From positions 1 to 8,363 of the forward strand of contig CAMPNZ010000059.1 in assembly GCA_946892075.1 (NCBI GenBank): a DNA stretch of 8,363 nucleotides, in the 5' to 3' direction. The translations under genes were made by a program, and so were the position numbers. The notes under the pieces are model-generated. The model was not told the DNA's origin, did no database searches, and saw only the letters and a program-made list of their open reading frames with translations. This document shows positions 1-6,188 of the stretch, piece after piece. This DNA is from an uncultured Coriobacteriales bacterium (GTDB lineage: Bacteria; Actinomycetota; Coriobacteriia; Coriobacteriales; Eggerthellaceae). The stretch's first letter is position 1; every line of letters starts with the position of its first letter.

Positions 1-87
1 GCCATCGATAATGATGCAATACGGATACGTTTGCACGCGCTTTTTGCGCGCGTGCAAACGTATCCGTATTGCATCATTATCGATGGC
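1..87. repeat. Perfect 40-bp inverted repeat at the left end (probable fold-back artefact)
   Basis: Bases 1-40 are the exact reverse complement of bases 48-87, separated by the 7-base loop TTTTTGC. The repeat begins at the very first base and lies inside the open nnrD reading frame. The right arm encodes a sensible part of the NnrD fold (residues leading into IIIDGGAL), while the left arm encodes nothing expected. I therefore take the right arm as genuine and the left arm as a copy folded back at a sequence end. A real hairpin would have to sit inside a conserved protein domain, which is unlikely. The symmetry is directly visible; the artefact reading is inference. Confidence 0.9.
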
Positions 88-783
88 GGTGCTTTGTCAT
101 TTTTGGCTACTGAACAGGGAAAACAGTGGGCCGATGCGCGCGCCCAGCACAGCTTGCCGCTTATTATCACGCCTCACGTAGGAGAAGCAGCACGCTTGCT
201 GGCGTCGATTTCTGACGCTTTACCAGGCAATTCGTATGCACATCAAGCTGACGAACCAACGGGGCGTAAGCACGACGCACAAAACGGAACGGCACCCGCA
301 AACTACGCGCTTGAACACGGCGCGCAAACTGCCGCTGAACCGATGGGAGTTGCCTCTGAACAGGGAGAACGCGACAACCACACTCCGCGTAGCAGCGTTT
401 TTCAGCACGGCGCGCAACCCGCACCCACACCCGCCAATCACGCGCTTGAGCACGACGCGCTCCGCTTGAGCCAGCATTTTTCGTGTTGCGTGTGCCTGAA
501 AAGCGCGAACACTGTTATTGCCGACCAAAATTCGATTGCAACGCTTACTGATGGTGGCGTTGAGCTGGCAAAAGCCGGCACCGGAGACGTGCTGTTGGGC
601 ATCATTACGGCGCTGTGCGCGCAGCAGCTTGCGCCCTTCGACGCGGCGCTCAGTGGCGCGTATCTCCATGCGCTGGCCGGAAAATTCGCCGCTGACCAGG
701 CAGATCTTGTAAGCGTCATACCCGAAGATGTTATTGCTGCGCTGCCACAAGCGTACGCTTATGTAAGGAGCATTCATGAGTGA
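46..783 (+). CDS. nnrD: ADP/ATP-dependent NAD(P)H-hydrate dehydratase, C-terminal part (5' truncated)
   Basis: This is the C-terminal part of the carbohydrate-kinase-like dehydratase that restores NADH and NADPH from their hydrated, damaged forms in the cytoplasm. The frame is open to base 1, but trustworthy sequence begins near base 48, so the true start lies outside the window; a TTG at 31 is inside the folded-back arm. Numbering residues from base 31, visible family signatures are IIIDGGAL (15-22), ITPHVGEAARLL (46-57), LKSANTVIAD (156-165) and the nucleotide/active-site loop AGTGDVLLG (182-190) with the likely catalytic Asp186, then the closing helices (AGAYLHALAG-like, 209-217). The position after GDVL is usually Ser, Ala or Thr and is Leu here. 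Residues about 62-146 are a hydrophilic, low-complexity insert where the family normally has a short helix of some 25 residues. Many bacteria fuse this domain to an NnrE epimerase, which could lie upstream. The gene overlaps ligA by 8 bases, suggesting coupled translation. Confidence 0.85.
   Translation, partial: ARVQTYPYCIIIDGGALSFLATEQGKQWADARAQHSLPLIITPHVGEAARLLASISDALPGNSYAHQADEPTGRKHDAQNGTAPANYALEHGAQTAAEPMGVASEQGERDNHTPRSSVFQHGAQPAPTPANHALEHDALRLSQHFSCCVCLKSANTVIADQNSIATLTDGGVELAKAGTGDVLLGIITALCAQQLAPFDAALSGAYLHALAGKFAADQADLVSVIPEDVIAALPQAYAYVRSIHE
268..462 (+). repeat. Degenerate 45-bp tandem repeat inside nnrD
   Basis: A five-residue motif recurs every 15 codons in the NnrD insert: KHDAQ (268), EHGAQ (313), EQGER (358), QHGAQ (403) and EHDAL (448). 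The starts are exactly 45 bp apart. Units 1 and 4 are the most alike (KHDAQNGTAPANYAL against QHGAQPAPTPANHAL). At the DNA level CACGGCGCGCAA occurs identically at 316-327 and 406-417, and 305-325 matches 440-460 with two differences. The period is a multiple of three, so copy-number change would keep the frame. Confidence 0.8.
765..770 (+). promoter_or_regulatory. Ribosome binding site of ligA
   Basis: AAGGAG lies 5 bases before the ATG at 776, inside the last codons of nnrD. It fixes the ligA start upstream of the long Ala/Pro-rich extension rather than near the conserved domain, where I see no in-frame start with a comparable site. Confidence 0.8.
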
Positions 784-3265
784 CGATTTGTCGTTTTCAA
801 CGTCCGACCAGGATAAACAAGCTACGGACACCATTCAGAACGAACTGACGCTCCAAAGCATCTTAAACGCGACGCCCGCCAACGAGAACGCGTCGGAGCC
901 TGCTGCATCGCCAGCACCCGCGCCCGAGAACGCGGCAGCACCTCGTCCCGAGGGCGTTGTTTCTGCAGGTACATTGTCCGTTCCTGCGTTGAACGCGCCG
1001 TCAGCTGTTCCCGCACCAAGCGCCGCGCCCGTTCCCGTTCCCGATGCTACGCACACGCAAGCGCCAGCATCCGCATCCGCGCCGTCCGTTCCCGACGCCG
1101 CACCCGCACCCGCATCCACGCCAACCGCCACACCCGCGCCATCGTCCCAGGTCAGCCACGCGGCGTTCCCATCCCTTACCCCGCAGCAAGAAGTCGAGGA
1201 AATCGCCAAGCTCCGCAAAGAAATCGAGCACCATTCGTACCTCTATTATGCGCAGGACGCGCCGGAAATTTCGGATGCGGCGTTCGATTCTTTGATGCGC
1301 CGCCTTCGTGAGCTGGAGCACAAGCATCCCGAGTGCTTCGATCCGAATTCGCCCACTATGCGGGTAGGAGGCTATGTCGACGAGCAATTCACGCCTGTTC
1401 AGCACGCAGAACGCATGTATTCGCTGGACAACGCGATGGATTTGAACGAGCTTGACGCGTGGATCGATCGCGTGGAGGAGTTTTTCGGGAAGTTTGTGCC
1501 CATGACCTGCGAGCTTAAAATTGACGGGTCGGGCATTGCGCTTACGTACACAAACGCCCAGTTGGTGCGCGCGGCAACGCGTGGCGACGGGCGCGTTGGT
1601 GAAAACATCACCGCCAACGTGCGCAGCGTGCGCGACGTTCCCTTGCGCATCAGTCACGACGGTGAGCAGGGTATTCTTGCGCCATCGCTTGAAGTGCGCG
1701 GCGAAGTGTATATGCCGAAATCTTCGTTTGAGCAGCTTAACGCCGCGGCACGCGAAATCGGCCACGCCACGTTCGCCAACCCACGCAACGCCGCAGCAGG
1801 CAGTTTGCGCCAAAAAGACGCGCGCATCACGGCGCAGCGCGATTTGTCTACCTTTATATACGCGATTGCGAACGCCGGCACCATTTCCGCAAAAGGCCAG
1901 TTCGCGATGCTGCAATGGCTGAAAGCATCGGGCTTTCATGTGAACCCGGACGTTCGTTATTGCACGCAGCGCAGCGAAATTGCCGACTTCTGCAAACGTG
2001 CGCTTGACATGCGTGGATCGCTTCCGTATGAAATTGACGGCGTGGTTGTGAAAGTTGATTCCTTTGCTGAACAGGAGGCCATGGGCTTCACCGCTCGCGC
2101 GCCGCGCTGGGCTATTGCGTTCAAGTTTCCGCCTGAAGAGCAGGCAACGCTGCTGCGCGCCATAACGGTGCAGGTGGGACGCACGGGCGTTCTTACTCCC
2201 GTTGCCGAGCTTCAGCCGGTGAAAGTAGCAGGCAGTATTGTTTCACGTGCAACGCTTCATAACGAAGACGAAGTGCACCGCAAAGATGTGCGCGTGGGCG
2301 ACACCGTTATTGTGCGGAAAGCAGGCGATGTGATTCCCGAGATTCTGGGCGCGCGCACCGAGCTGCGCTGTGCGGATGCGCCGGTGTGGATGATGCCGAA
2401 AGTGTGTCCCAGCTGCGGAAACGAGGTCATTCGCGAACAGGACGAAGTGGCGTACCGCTGCATTGCCATTGATTGCCCAGCTCAGGCCCGGGAACGCCTG
2501 ACGCATTGGGTAAGCCGCGCGGCCATGGACATCGATGGCATGGGAAGCGAAATCATCAAGCGCCTTTTGGATATTCATCGCCTGAAAGATGTGTCCGATT
2601 ACTACACGCTTTCTACCGCTGAACTGGCAAAATTGCCGATGGGCAGAACCGATAAAGACGGGCGTGACATTGTTCTTGGCGAAAAGAATGCCGGCAAAAT
2701 TGCGCAAAACATTGAGGAAAGTAAGCATCGGCCGTTTGCGCGCGTGCTGTTTGGGCTTGGCATTCGTCACGTTGGAAAAACGGTAGCTGAACAGCTGGTT
2801 TCTGTGTATCCCACGATGGATGCGCTGGAAGGCGCGTCGCAGGAAACGCTGGAAGCTATTGAGGGCGTGGGCCCGAAAATTGCCGAGAGCATTATGGTGT
2901 TTTTGCGTGCGCCGGAAAATCAGCAGGTCATTGCGCGCCTGCGTGCTCATGGCGTGTCGATGGGCGGTGGGCTTGACGGCAACGGGGCTGGTGGCCTTGA
3001 AGGCGGCAATGCGTTAAGCGAACAGGAACGCACGAAACTGGCAGGTCAGACCTTTGTGATTACGGGCACGCTGACGCAATCGCATATGAGCCGCGACGAA
3101 GCTGCTGCAAAATTGAAGGAACGTGGCGCAAAAGTGTCGTCGAGCGTGTCGTCGAAGACGTCGTATGTGCTGGCAGGCGATGCTCCTGGATCGAAGTTGC
3201 AAAAGGCGCTTGAGCTGGGAGTTCCCGTTATTGGTGAAGCGGAGTTTCTGGCGCTCATTCAGTGA
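776..3265 (+). CDS. ligA: NAD-dependent DNA ligase LigA with N-terminal Ala/Pro extension
   Basis: This enzyme seals nicks during replication and repair using NAD+ as the adenylate donor. It has 829 residues against roughly 670 for typical LigA. In order: an extension (1-135, Ala/Pro/Ser-rich from about 38), the NMN-binding Ia domain (about 137-200; LYY at 156-158, ISD 165-167, FD 170-171, the Phe-Asp form I recall from actinobacteria), and the adenylation domain with CELKIDG carrying the AMP-accepting Lys248, EVRGEVYM (306-313), EIDGVVVKVD (419-428) and AIAFKFP (446-452). Then come the OB fold, a four-Cys zinc finger (C544, C547, C562, C567), helix-hairpin-helix repeats (about 575-715), a Gly-rich linker (729-744) and a C-terminal BRCT domain (about 752-829). 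All catalytic motifs are intact, so it should be active. The start is set by AAGGAG 5 bases upstream and overlaps the nnrD stop, so the two are probably co-transcribed. The extension has no recognisable fold and may be a disordered tether or docking segment. Confidence 0.98.
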   Translation: MSDDLSFSTSDQDKQATDTIQNELTLQSILNATPANENASEPAASPAPAPENAAAPRPEGVVSAGTLSVPALNAPSAVPAPSAAPVPVPDATHTQAPASASAPSVPDAAPAPASTPTATPAPSSQVSHAAFPSLTPQQEVEEIAKLRKEIEHHSYLYYAQDAPEISDAAFDSLMRRLRELEHKHPECFDPNSPTMRVGGYVDEQFTPVQHAERMYSLDNAMDLNELDAWIDRVEEFFGKFVPMTCELKIDGSGIALTYTNAQLVRAATRGDGRVGENITANVRSVRDVPLRISHDGEQGILAPSLEVRGEVYMPKSSFEQLNAAAREIGHATFANPRNAAAGSLRQKDARITAQRDLSTFIYAIANAGTISAKGQFAMLQWLKASGFHVNPDVRYCTQRSEIADFCKRALDMRGSLPYEIDGVVVKVDSFAEQEAMGFTARAPRWAIAFKFPPEEQATLLRAITVQVGRTGVLTPVAELQPVKVAGSIVSRATLHNEDEVHRKDVRVGDTVIVRKAGDVIPEILGARTELRCADAPVWMMPKVCPSCGNEVIREQDEVAYRCIAIDCPAQARERLTHWVSRAAMDIDGMGSEIIKRLLDIHRLKDVSDYYTLSTAELAKLPMGRTDKDGRDIVLGEKNAGKIAQNIEESKHRPFARVLFGLGIRHVGKTVAEQLVSVYPTMDALEGASQETLEAIEGVGPKIAESIMVFLRAPENQQVIARLRAHGVSMGGGLDGNGAGGLEGGNALSEQERTKLAGQTFVITGTLTQSHMSRDEAAAKLKERGAKVSSSVSSKTSYVLAGDAPGSKLQKALELGVPVIGEAEFLALIQ

Positions 3266-3324
3266 GCGCCGTGCGCGAGCGACGCACGTGAGCGCCGTGC
3301 GATTGGGAACGGACGCGCCGTGCG
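3250..3324. repeat. GC-rich hairpins and short direct repeats at the ligA 3' end
   Basis: GGCGCTCA (3250-3257) pairs with TGAGCGCC (3263-3270) around the ligA stop codon. CGTGCG (3270-3275) pairs with CGCACG (3283-3288) directly after it. The 14-mer GTGAGCGCCGTGCG occurs at 3262-3275 and again at 3288-3301, and GCGCCGTGCG a third time at 3315-3324. No T-run follows either stem, so this is not a classical intrinsic terminator, although the stems could still mark the end of the ligA message. The remainder of the gap up to modA is AT-rich. Confidence 0.55.
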
Positions 3325-3406
3325 CCTTGCGCCGTTGCAAGTTCCGTACTTCTAGGACATCGCTGCAGCCTTTTCGCCGTACTTTTCCACATAAAAATTA
3401 TTCTTT

Positions 3407-3453
3407 CTATGGATAAATATTCTTGCAAAAGATATAATAACGCCATAGGTTAT
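3407..3453 (+). promoter_or_regulatory. Probable modA promoter with overlapping dyads
   Basis: A perfect -10 hexamer TATAAT lies at 3433-3438, about 48 bases before the modA start. The region at the expected -35 position (around 3410-3415, TGGATA) is weak, so an activator or a relaxed -35 would be needed. Two dyads surround it: CTATGG (3407-3412) with CCATAG (3443-3448), and ATAAC (3437-3441) with GTTAT (3449-3453) across the expected transcription start. The second is a plausible repressor site for molybdate control. Its half-sites run in the opposite order to the E. coli ModE operator as I remember it (GTTAT...ATAAC), so I do not name the regulator. Confidence 0.4.
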
Positions 3454-3485
3454 GTCCGTTCGTTAAAAATAGGGGGTATGTGTTT

Positions 3486-4364
3486 ATGAAGACACGTCGC
3501 TCATTTTTAGCCGCTCTTACCGCGTTTGCCCTGGTTGGAACCTTAGGGCTGGTAGGATGCGCACAGCAGCAGCCAGCTGCTCCCGCGAAGGCTCCACAGC
3601 CGGCAAAAGCAAAAGTGGAACTTACCGTTTTTGCTGCTAATTCGCTTGAAAAGGCTCTTCCTGAAGTTCAGGCGCTCTACACGAAAAAAACTGGCGTTAC
3701 GTTTAAGGACACGCAGTTCAAAGGTTCGGGCGACCTGGTAGAGCAGCTGAAGGCCAATTCGAAGTCGGCCGATGTGCTTATTACCGCGTCAACAGGCACA
3801 ATGGAGAAGGCGCTTAAGAATCAGTCAGTCGATTCAAGCACGAAAAAAGATATGTTCAAAAACGATCTTGTTGTTGCAACGTCTGAAAAAGGCAACTTGA
3901 AGCTTGCATCGGTTGCCGATTTAGGAAAAGCTGACGTGCAGTCGTTTGCTTTGGGCGAGCCCAATGCCGTTCCTGCAGGTAAATATGCAGTTCAGGCCCT
4001 TGAAAAGGCAAAGCTGTGCACCACGAAAACAAGCGACGACAAAAAGACGCTTACGGTTACATGGGCAGATTCCGTGAAATCGAAGGTAAATGCGGGAGCC
4101 GACAAAGTGGGCACCGTTGCTCAATATGTGGCCAGTGGCCAGGCGCAATTCGGTTTCTGCTACAGCTCGGACATCTATCGCTACAAGGGTGTTAAAGTTG
4201 CGCTTACGGTGCCAAAAGATATGCACAAGCCAATTGTGTATCCTGGTGCTGTGTGCGCCTCAACAGCGCATAAAAGCGAAGCGGCCGATTTCTTGAAGTT
4301 CTGCCTTGAGGATAAAGAAGCGCAGAAAGTGTTCTCGAAGTACGGCTTTGAAATTGTTGCGTAA
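3486..4364 (+). CDS. modA: Molybdate ABC transporter, substrate-binding lipoprotein ModA
   Basis: ModA is the extracytoplasmic binding protein that captures molybdate (possibly tungstate) for the ModBC importer. The ATG at 3486 is preferred: the AGGGGG at 3471-3476 is 9 bases away, whereas the in-frame GTG at 3480 is only 3 away. The product has 292 residues. It starts with KTRRSFL, which fits a twin-arginine export signal, followed by a hydrophobic stretch and the lipobox LVGC with lipidated Cys25; a Pro/Ala/Lys spacer runs to about residue 43. Family signatures are VFAANSLEKAL (48-58, ligand Ser53), FKGSGDLVEQL (78-88, ligand Ser81), ADVLITAS (95-102), LGEPNAVPAGKYA (156-168), and VASGQAQFGFCYSSD (215-229) with Tyr226 at the usual oxyanion position. 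It ends in YGFEIVA, as many members do. modB follows after 128 bp containing a terminator. Oxyanion specificity cannot be settled from sequence alone. Confidence 0.95.
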   Translation: MKTRRSFLAALTAFALVGTLGLVGCAQQQPAAPAKAPQPAKAKVELTVFAANSLEKALPEVQALYTKKTGVTFKDTQFKGSGDLVEQLKANSKSADVLITASTGTMEKALKNQSVDSSTKKDMFKNDLVVATSEKGNLKLASVADLGKADVQSFALGEPNAVPAGKYAVQALEKAKLCTTKTSDDKKTLTVTWADSVKSKVNAGADKVGTVAQYVASGQAQFGFCYSSDIYRYKGVKVALTVPKDMHKPIVYPGAVCASTAHKSEAADFLKFCLEDKEAQKVFSKYGFEIVA

Positions 4365-4430
4365 AACGCGTGCAATAACAGAAATAACAGGTGTTTTTAC
4401 GTGCGCTTTTATAAGCGAAACGAAAAACGG

Positions 4431-4460
4431 GGAGGCACTGCGCTTGCGTGCCTCCTTTTT
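4431..4460 (+). terminator. Intrinsic terminator or attenuator between modA and modB
   Basis: GGAGGCAC (4431-4438) pairs perfectly with GTGCCTCC (4448-4455) over a 9-base loop, followed immediately by TTTTT (4456-4460) and preceded by AAAAA (4423-4427). It lies inside the mod operon. It probably lets most transcripts stop after modA, giving an excess of binding protein over the membrane subunits, a pattern known for several ABC importer operons. A small upstream hairpin, CGCTT (4404-4408) with AAGCG (4413-4417), may be part of the same structure. Confidence 0.85.
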
Positions 4461-4492
4461 ATAGGTGCTACGCGTGAAGGAGAAGAAGCGTC

Positions 4493-6187
4493 GTGAAGTG
4501 GGTATCGATGCATAGAAGCTGCAGGTCAAAGGCGGGAAATTGGCTGCGTGCGCAGACGGCAGGTGGCGGCGCGGCGCAACGCTTGCAAGATATGTGTGTC
4601 AACGACGATGCACGGGTTCACGCTGTGTGCGGCTATGGAACGCGGGTTCACGCTGTTCGCCGTTGTGCAACGTCGTGCGCAATAGCGCTGTTGTTTGCAG
4701 CGCTGATTATGGCATTTACCTGCAGCTATGCGCAAACAAGTACCGCACAGAACGCGTGGGCCGCGCAGAGCACTGAGGCGAATGCCACGACCTCCGCACA
4801 ACCAGCTGCGACCACTCCCACAGCCGCAACCCCTGCACAACCAGCTGCAACTCCCACATCAGCTGCAACTCCCGCAAGCAGCGCTCCAGCCGTTCCCCGT
4901 GTGCTGAACGGAAACGGAACACTTGTGGCATCCGCGCTTACCTTTGGCGACAGCAGCTTGCACGTGAACGTCTCGCGCGACCTTGACACCGCAGTTCACG
5001 ATGCGTTTCCGGTAGGTGTAAGTGACTTTGCGCGGCAAAACAAAGGCACCGAAAAAAAAGTTGACGGCACCTCCATTGGTTACCACTGGCCCTCTGCCGG
5101 CGCGAACGGCTTCTCGCTGATTGCCACGAAAAGCGCCATTTTCGTGTACATTCCGCAGTCGGTGCTGGACACCTTGCATCTCTCGCTTAACGATACCAGC
5201 GTTCAACAGGCACTTCTCGATTTGCTGGGCACGCTTGACGCCGAAACCGCACATGGCGGGCAGCTGCTTTCGTCGCTGAACGTTCCCGTGTTCTTTACCA
5301 CGGCGCCTGAACTGGCGTACGAGAACTACACGTATTCATTTGCCGCCAAGCACGGCGACACTATATATCTGGCGTGCAAACATGCGTCGAATGAAGAAAG
5401 CGCAGATGGCGCGCTGTTTAGCGAAGTGGGAACCCTAACGCCGCGCAACAACATTGCGTTCGCGGAGAAACCAAGCGGCATTGCGGCGCTGGGCGCCTTC
5501 CTGCAAACGGTCGATTTTGACCCGCTGTGGGTGTCACTGCGCACAACGGGCGTTGCCATCATCTTCATTTTCCTGATTGGCCTGATAACCGCGTGGGCAA
5601 CCATTCGCGTATCAAGCAAGTGGAAAGGCCTGCTTGATACCATCTTTACCATTCCGATGGTGTTGCCGCCTACGGTGTGCGGTTTTTTGCTGTTGCTGCT
5701 GTTCGGCGACACAACGTCGGTCGGGCGCTGGCTGGCCGCGCAGGGCATCGAGATTGTGTTCACGTGGCAAGCGGCGGTTATTTCCTGCGTTGTAGTTGGG
5801 TTTCCGATGATGTATCGAACGGTGCGCGGTGCGTTTGAGAACCTTGACGCGTCGATGCTTGATGCTGCGCGCACGCTGGGCTGGTCGGAGCGACGCGTGT
5901 TCTTGCGTTTGATGCTGCCCCTGGCGTGGCCTTCCATTGCCGCTGGAACGGTGCTTGCGTTCGCGCGCGCCATGGGCGAATTTGGCTGTACGCTGTTTTT
6001 CGCAGGCAATTATGCAGGCATTACGCAAACAATCCCCATCGCAATCTACTTCGACTGGATGAGCGGCAAAACCGATGAAGCAATGTTTTGGGTAATTGTT
6101 GTTATTCTTATTTCGTTCCTGGTGATTTTTATCATCAACGCATATTCTGCGCGCACGCAGCGCTATCGTAAAACCGCAGGTGATTAA
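4493..6187 (+). CDS. modB: Molybdate ABC transporter permease ModB fused to an N-terminal extracytoplasmic domain
   Basis: The C-terminal part (about 342-551) is a complete ModB permease, the membrane channel for molybdate. It shows PLWVSLRTTGVA (344-355), IPMVLPPTVCGFLLLLLF (387-404), FTWQAAVISCVVVGFPMMYR (423-442), the ATPase-coupling loop AARTLGWSERRVF (458-470), LPLAWPSIAAGTVLAFARAMGEFGCTLF (475-502) and TQTIPIAIYFDW (511-522). About five membrane helices are visible in it. Typical ModB has about 225 residues; this one has 564. The extra N-terminus contains a Cys/Arg-rich start with a 10-residue repeat (RVHAV at 41 and 51), one hydrophobic helix (about 60-78), a Pro/Ala/Thr linker (about 97-135) and a 200-residue predicted soluble domain (about 138-335) that I do not recognise. 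An added N-terminal helix would place that domain outside and fit an N-out five-helix core. The GTG start has AGGAG 10 bases upstream; the ATG at 4508 is an alternative. No frame break separates the two parts. Confidence 0.93.
   Translation: MKWVSMHRSCRSKAGNWLRAQTAGGGAAQRLQDMCVNDDARVHAVCGYGTRVHAVRRCATSCAIALLFAALIMAFTCSYAQTSTAQNAWAAQSTEANATTSAQPAATTPTAATPAQPAATPTSAATPASSAPAVPRVLNGNGTLVASALTFGDSSLHVNVSRDLDTAVHDAFPVGVSDFARQNKGTEKKVDGTSIGYHWPSAGANGFSLIATKSAIFVYIPQSVLDTLHLSLNDTSVQQALLDLLGTLDAETAHGGQLLSSLNVPVFFTTAPELAYENYTYSFAAKHGDTIYLACKHASNEESADGALFSEVGTLTPRNNIAFAEKPSGIAALGAFLQTVDFDPLWVSLRTTGVAIIFIFLIGLITAWATIRVSSKWKGLLDTIFTIPMVLPPTVCGFLLLLLFGDTTSVGRWLAAQGIEIVFTWQAAVISCVVVGFPMMYRTVRGAFENLDASMLDAARTLGWSERRVFLRLMLPLAWPSIAAGTVLAFARAMGEFGCTLFFAGNYAGITQTIPIAIYFDWMSGKTDEAMFWVIVVILISFLVIFIINAYSARTQRYRKTAGD
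4613..4656 (+). repeat. 14-bp direct repeat in the modB 5' region
   Basis: CGGGTTCACGCTGT occurs at 4613-4626 and 4643-4656, exactly 30 bp apart and in frame, giving RVHAV twice in the cytoplasmic N-terminus of the ModB fusion. Further downstream the linker also has repeats: GCACAACCAGCTGC at 4796 and 4835, and an 18-bp period around 4841-4876 encoding Pro-Ala-Ala-Thr units. Confidence 0.7.
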
Positions 6188-6188
6188 C

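Noticed and set aside
31..47. TTG at 31 as the true start of nnrD
   Set aside because: It lies in the folded-back arm and loop, no ribosome binding site precedes it, and the family has a longer N-terminal part of the domain before IIIDGGAL.
268..462. CRISPR array
   Set aside because: The units are degenerate, contiguous and coding with a 45-bp period; there are no near-identical repeats separated by unique spacers.
1044..1295. Small + strand frame inside ligA rich in His-Pro
   Set aside because: It is the +1 shadow of the Pro/Ala-coding stretch of ligA and has no independent support.
1001..1939. Long open frame on the - strand across ligA (312 codons)
   Set aside because: It lies antisense to the ligase motifs and encodes an Arg/Cys/His-rich, low-complexity product typical of antisense frames in GC-rich genes.
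3266..3485. Molybdenum-cofactor riboswitch upstream of modA
   Set aside because: The gap is GC-rich hairpins followed by AT-rich promoter-like sequence, and the likely 5' leader is only about 40 bases, too short for that RNA; I could not identify its conserved helices.
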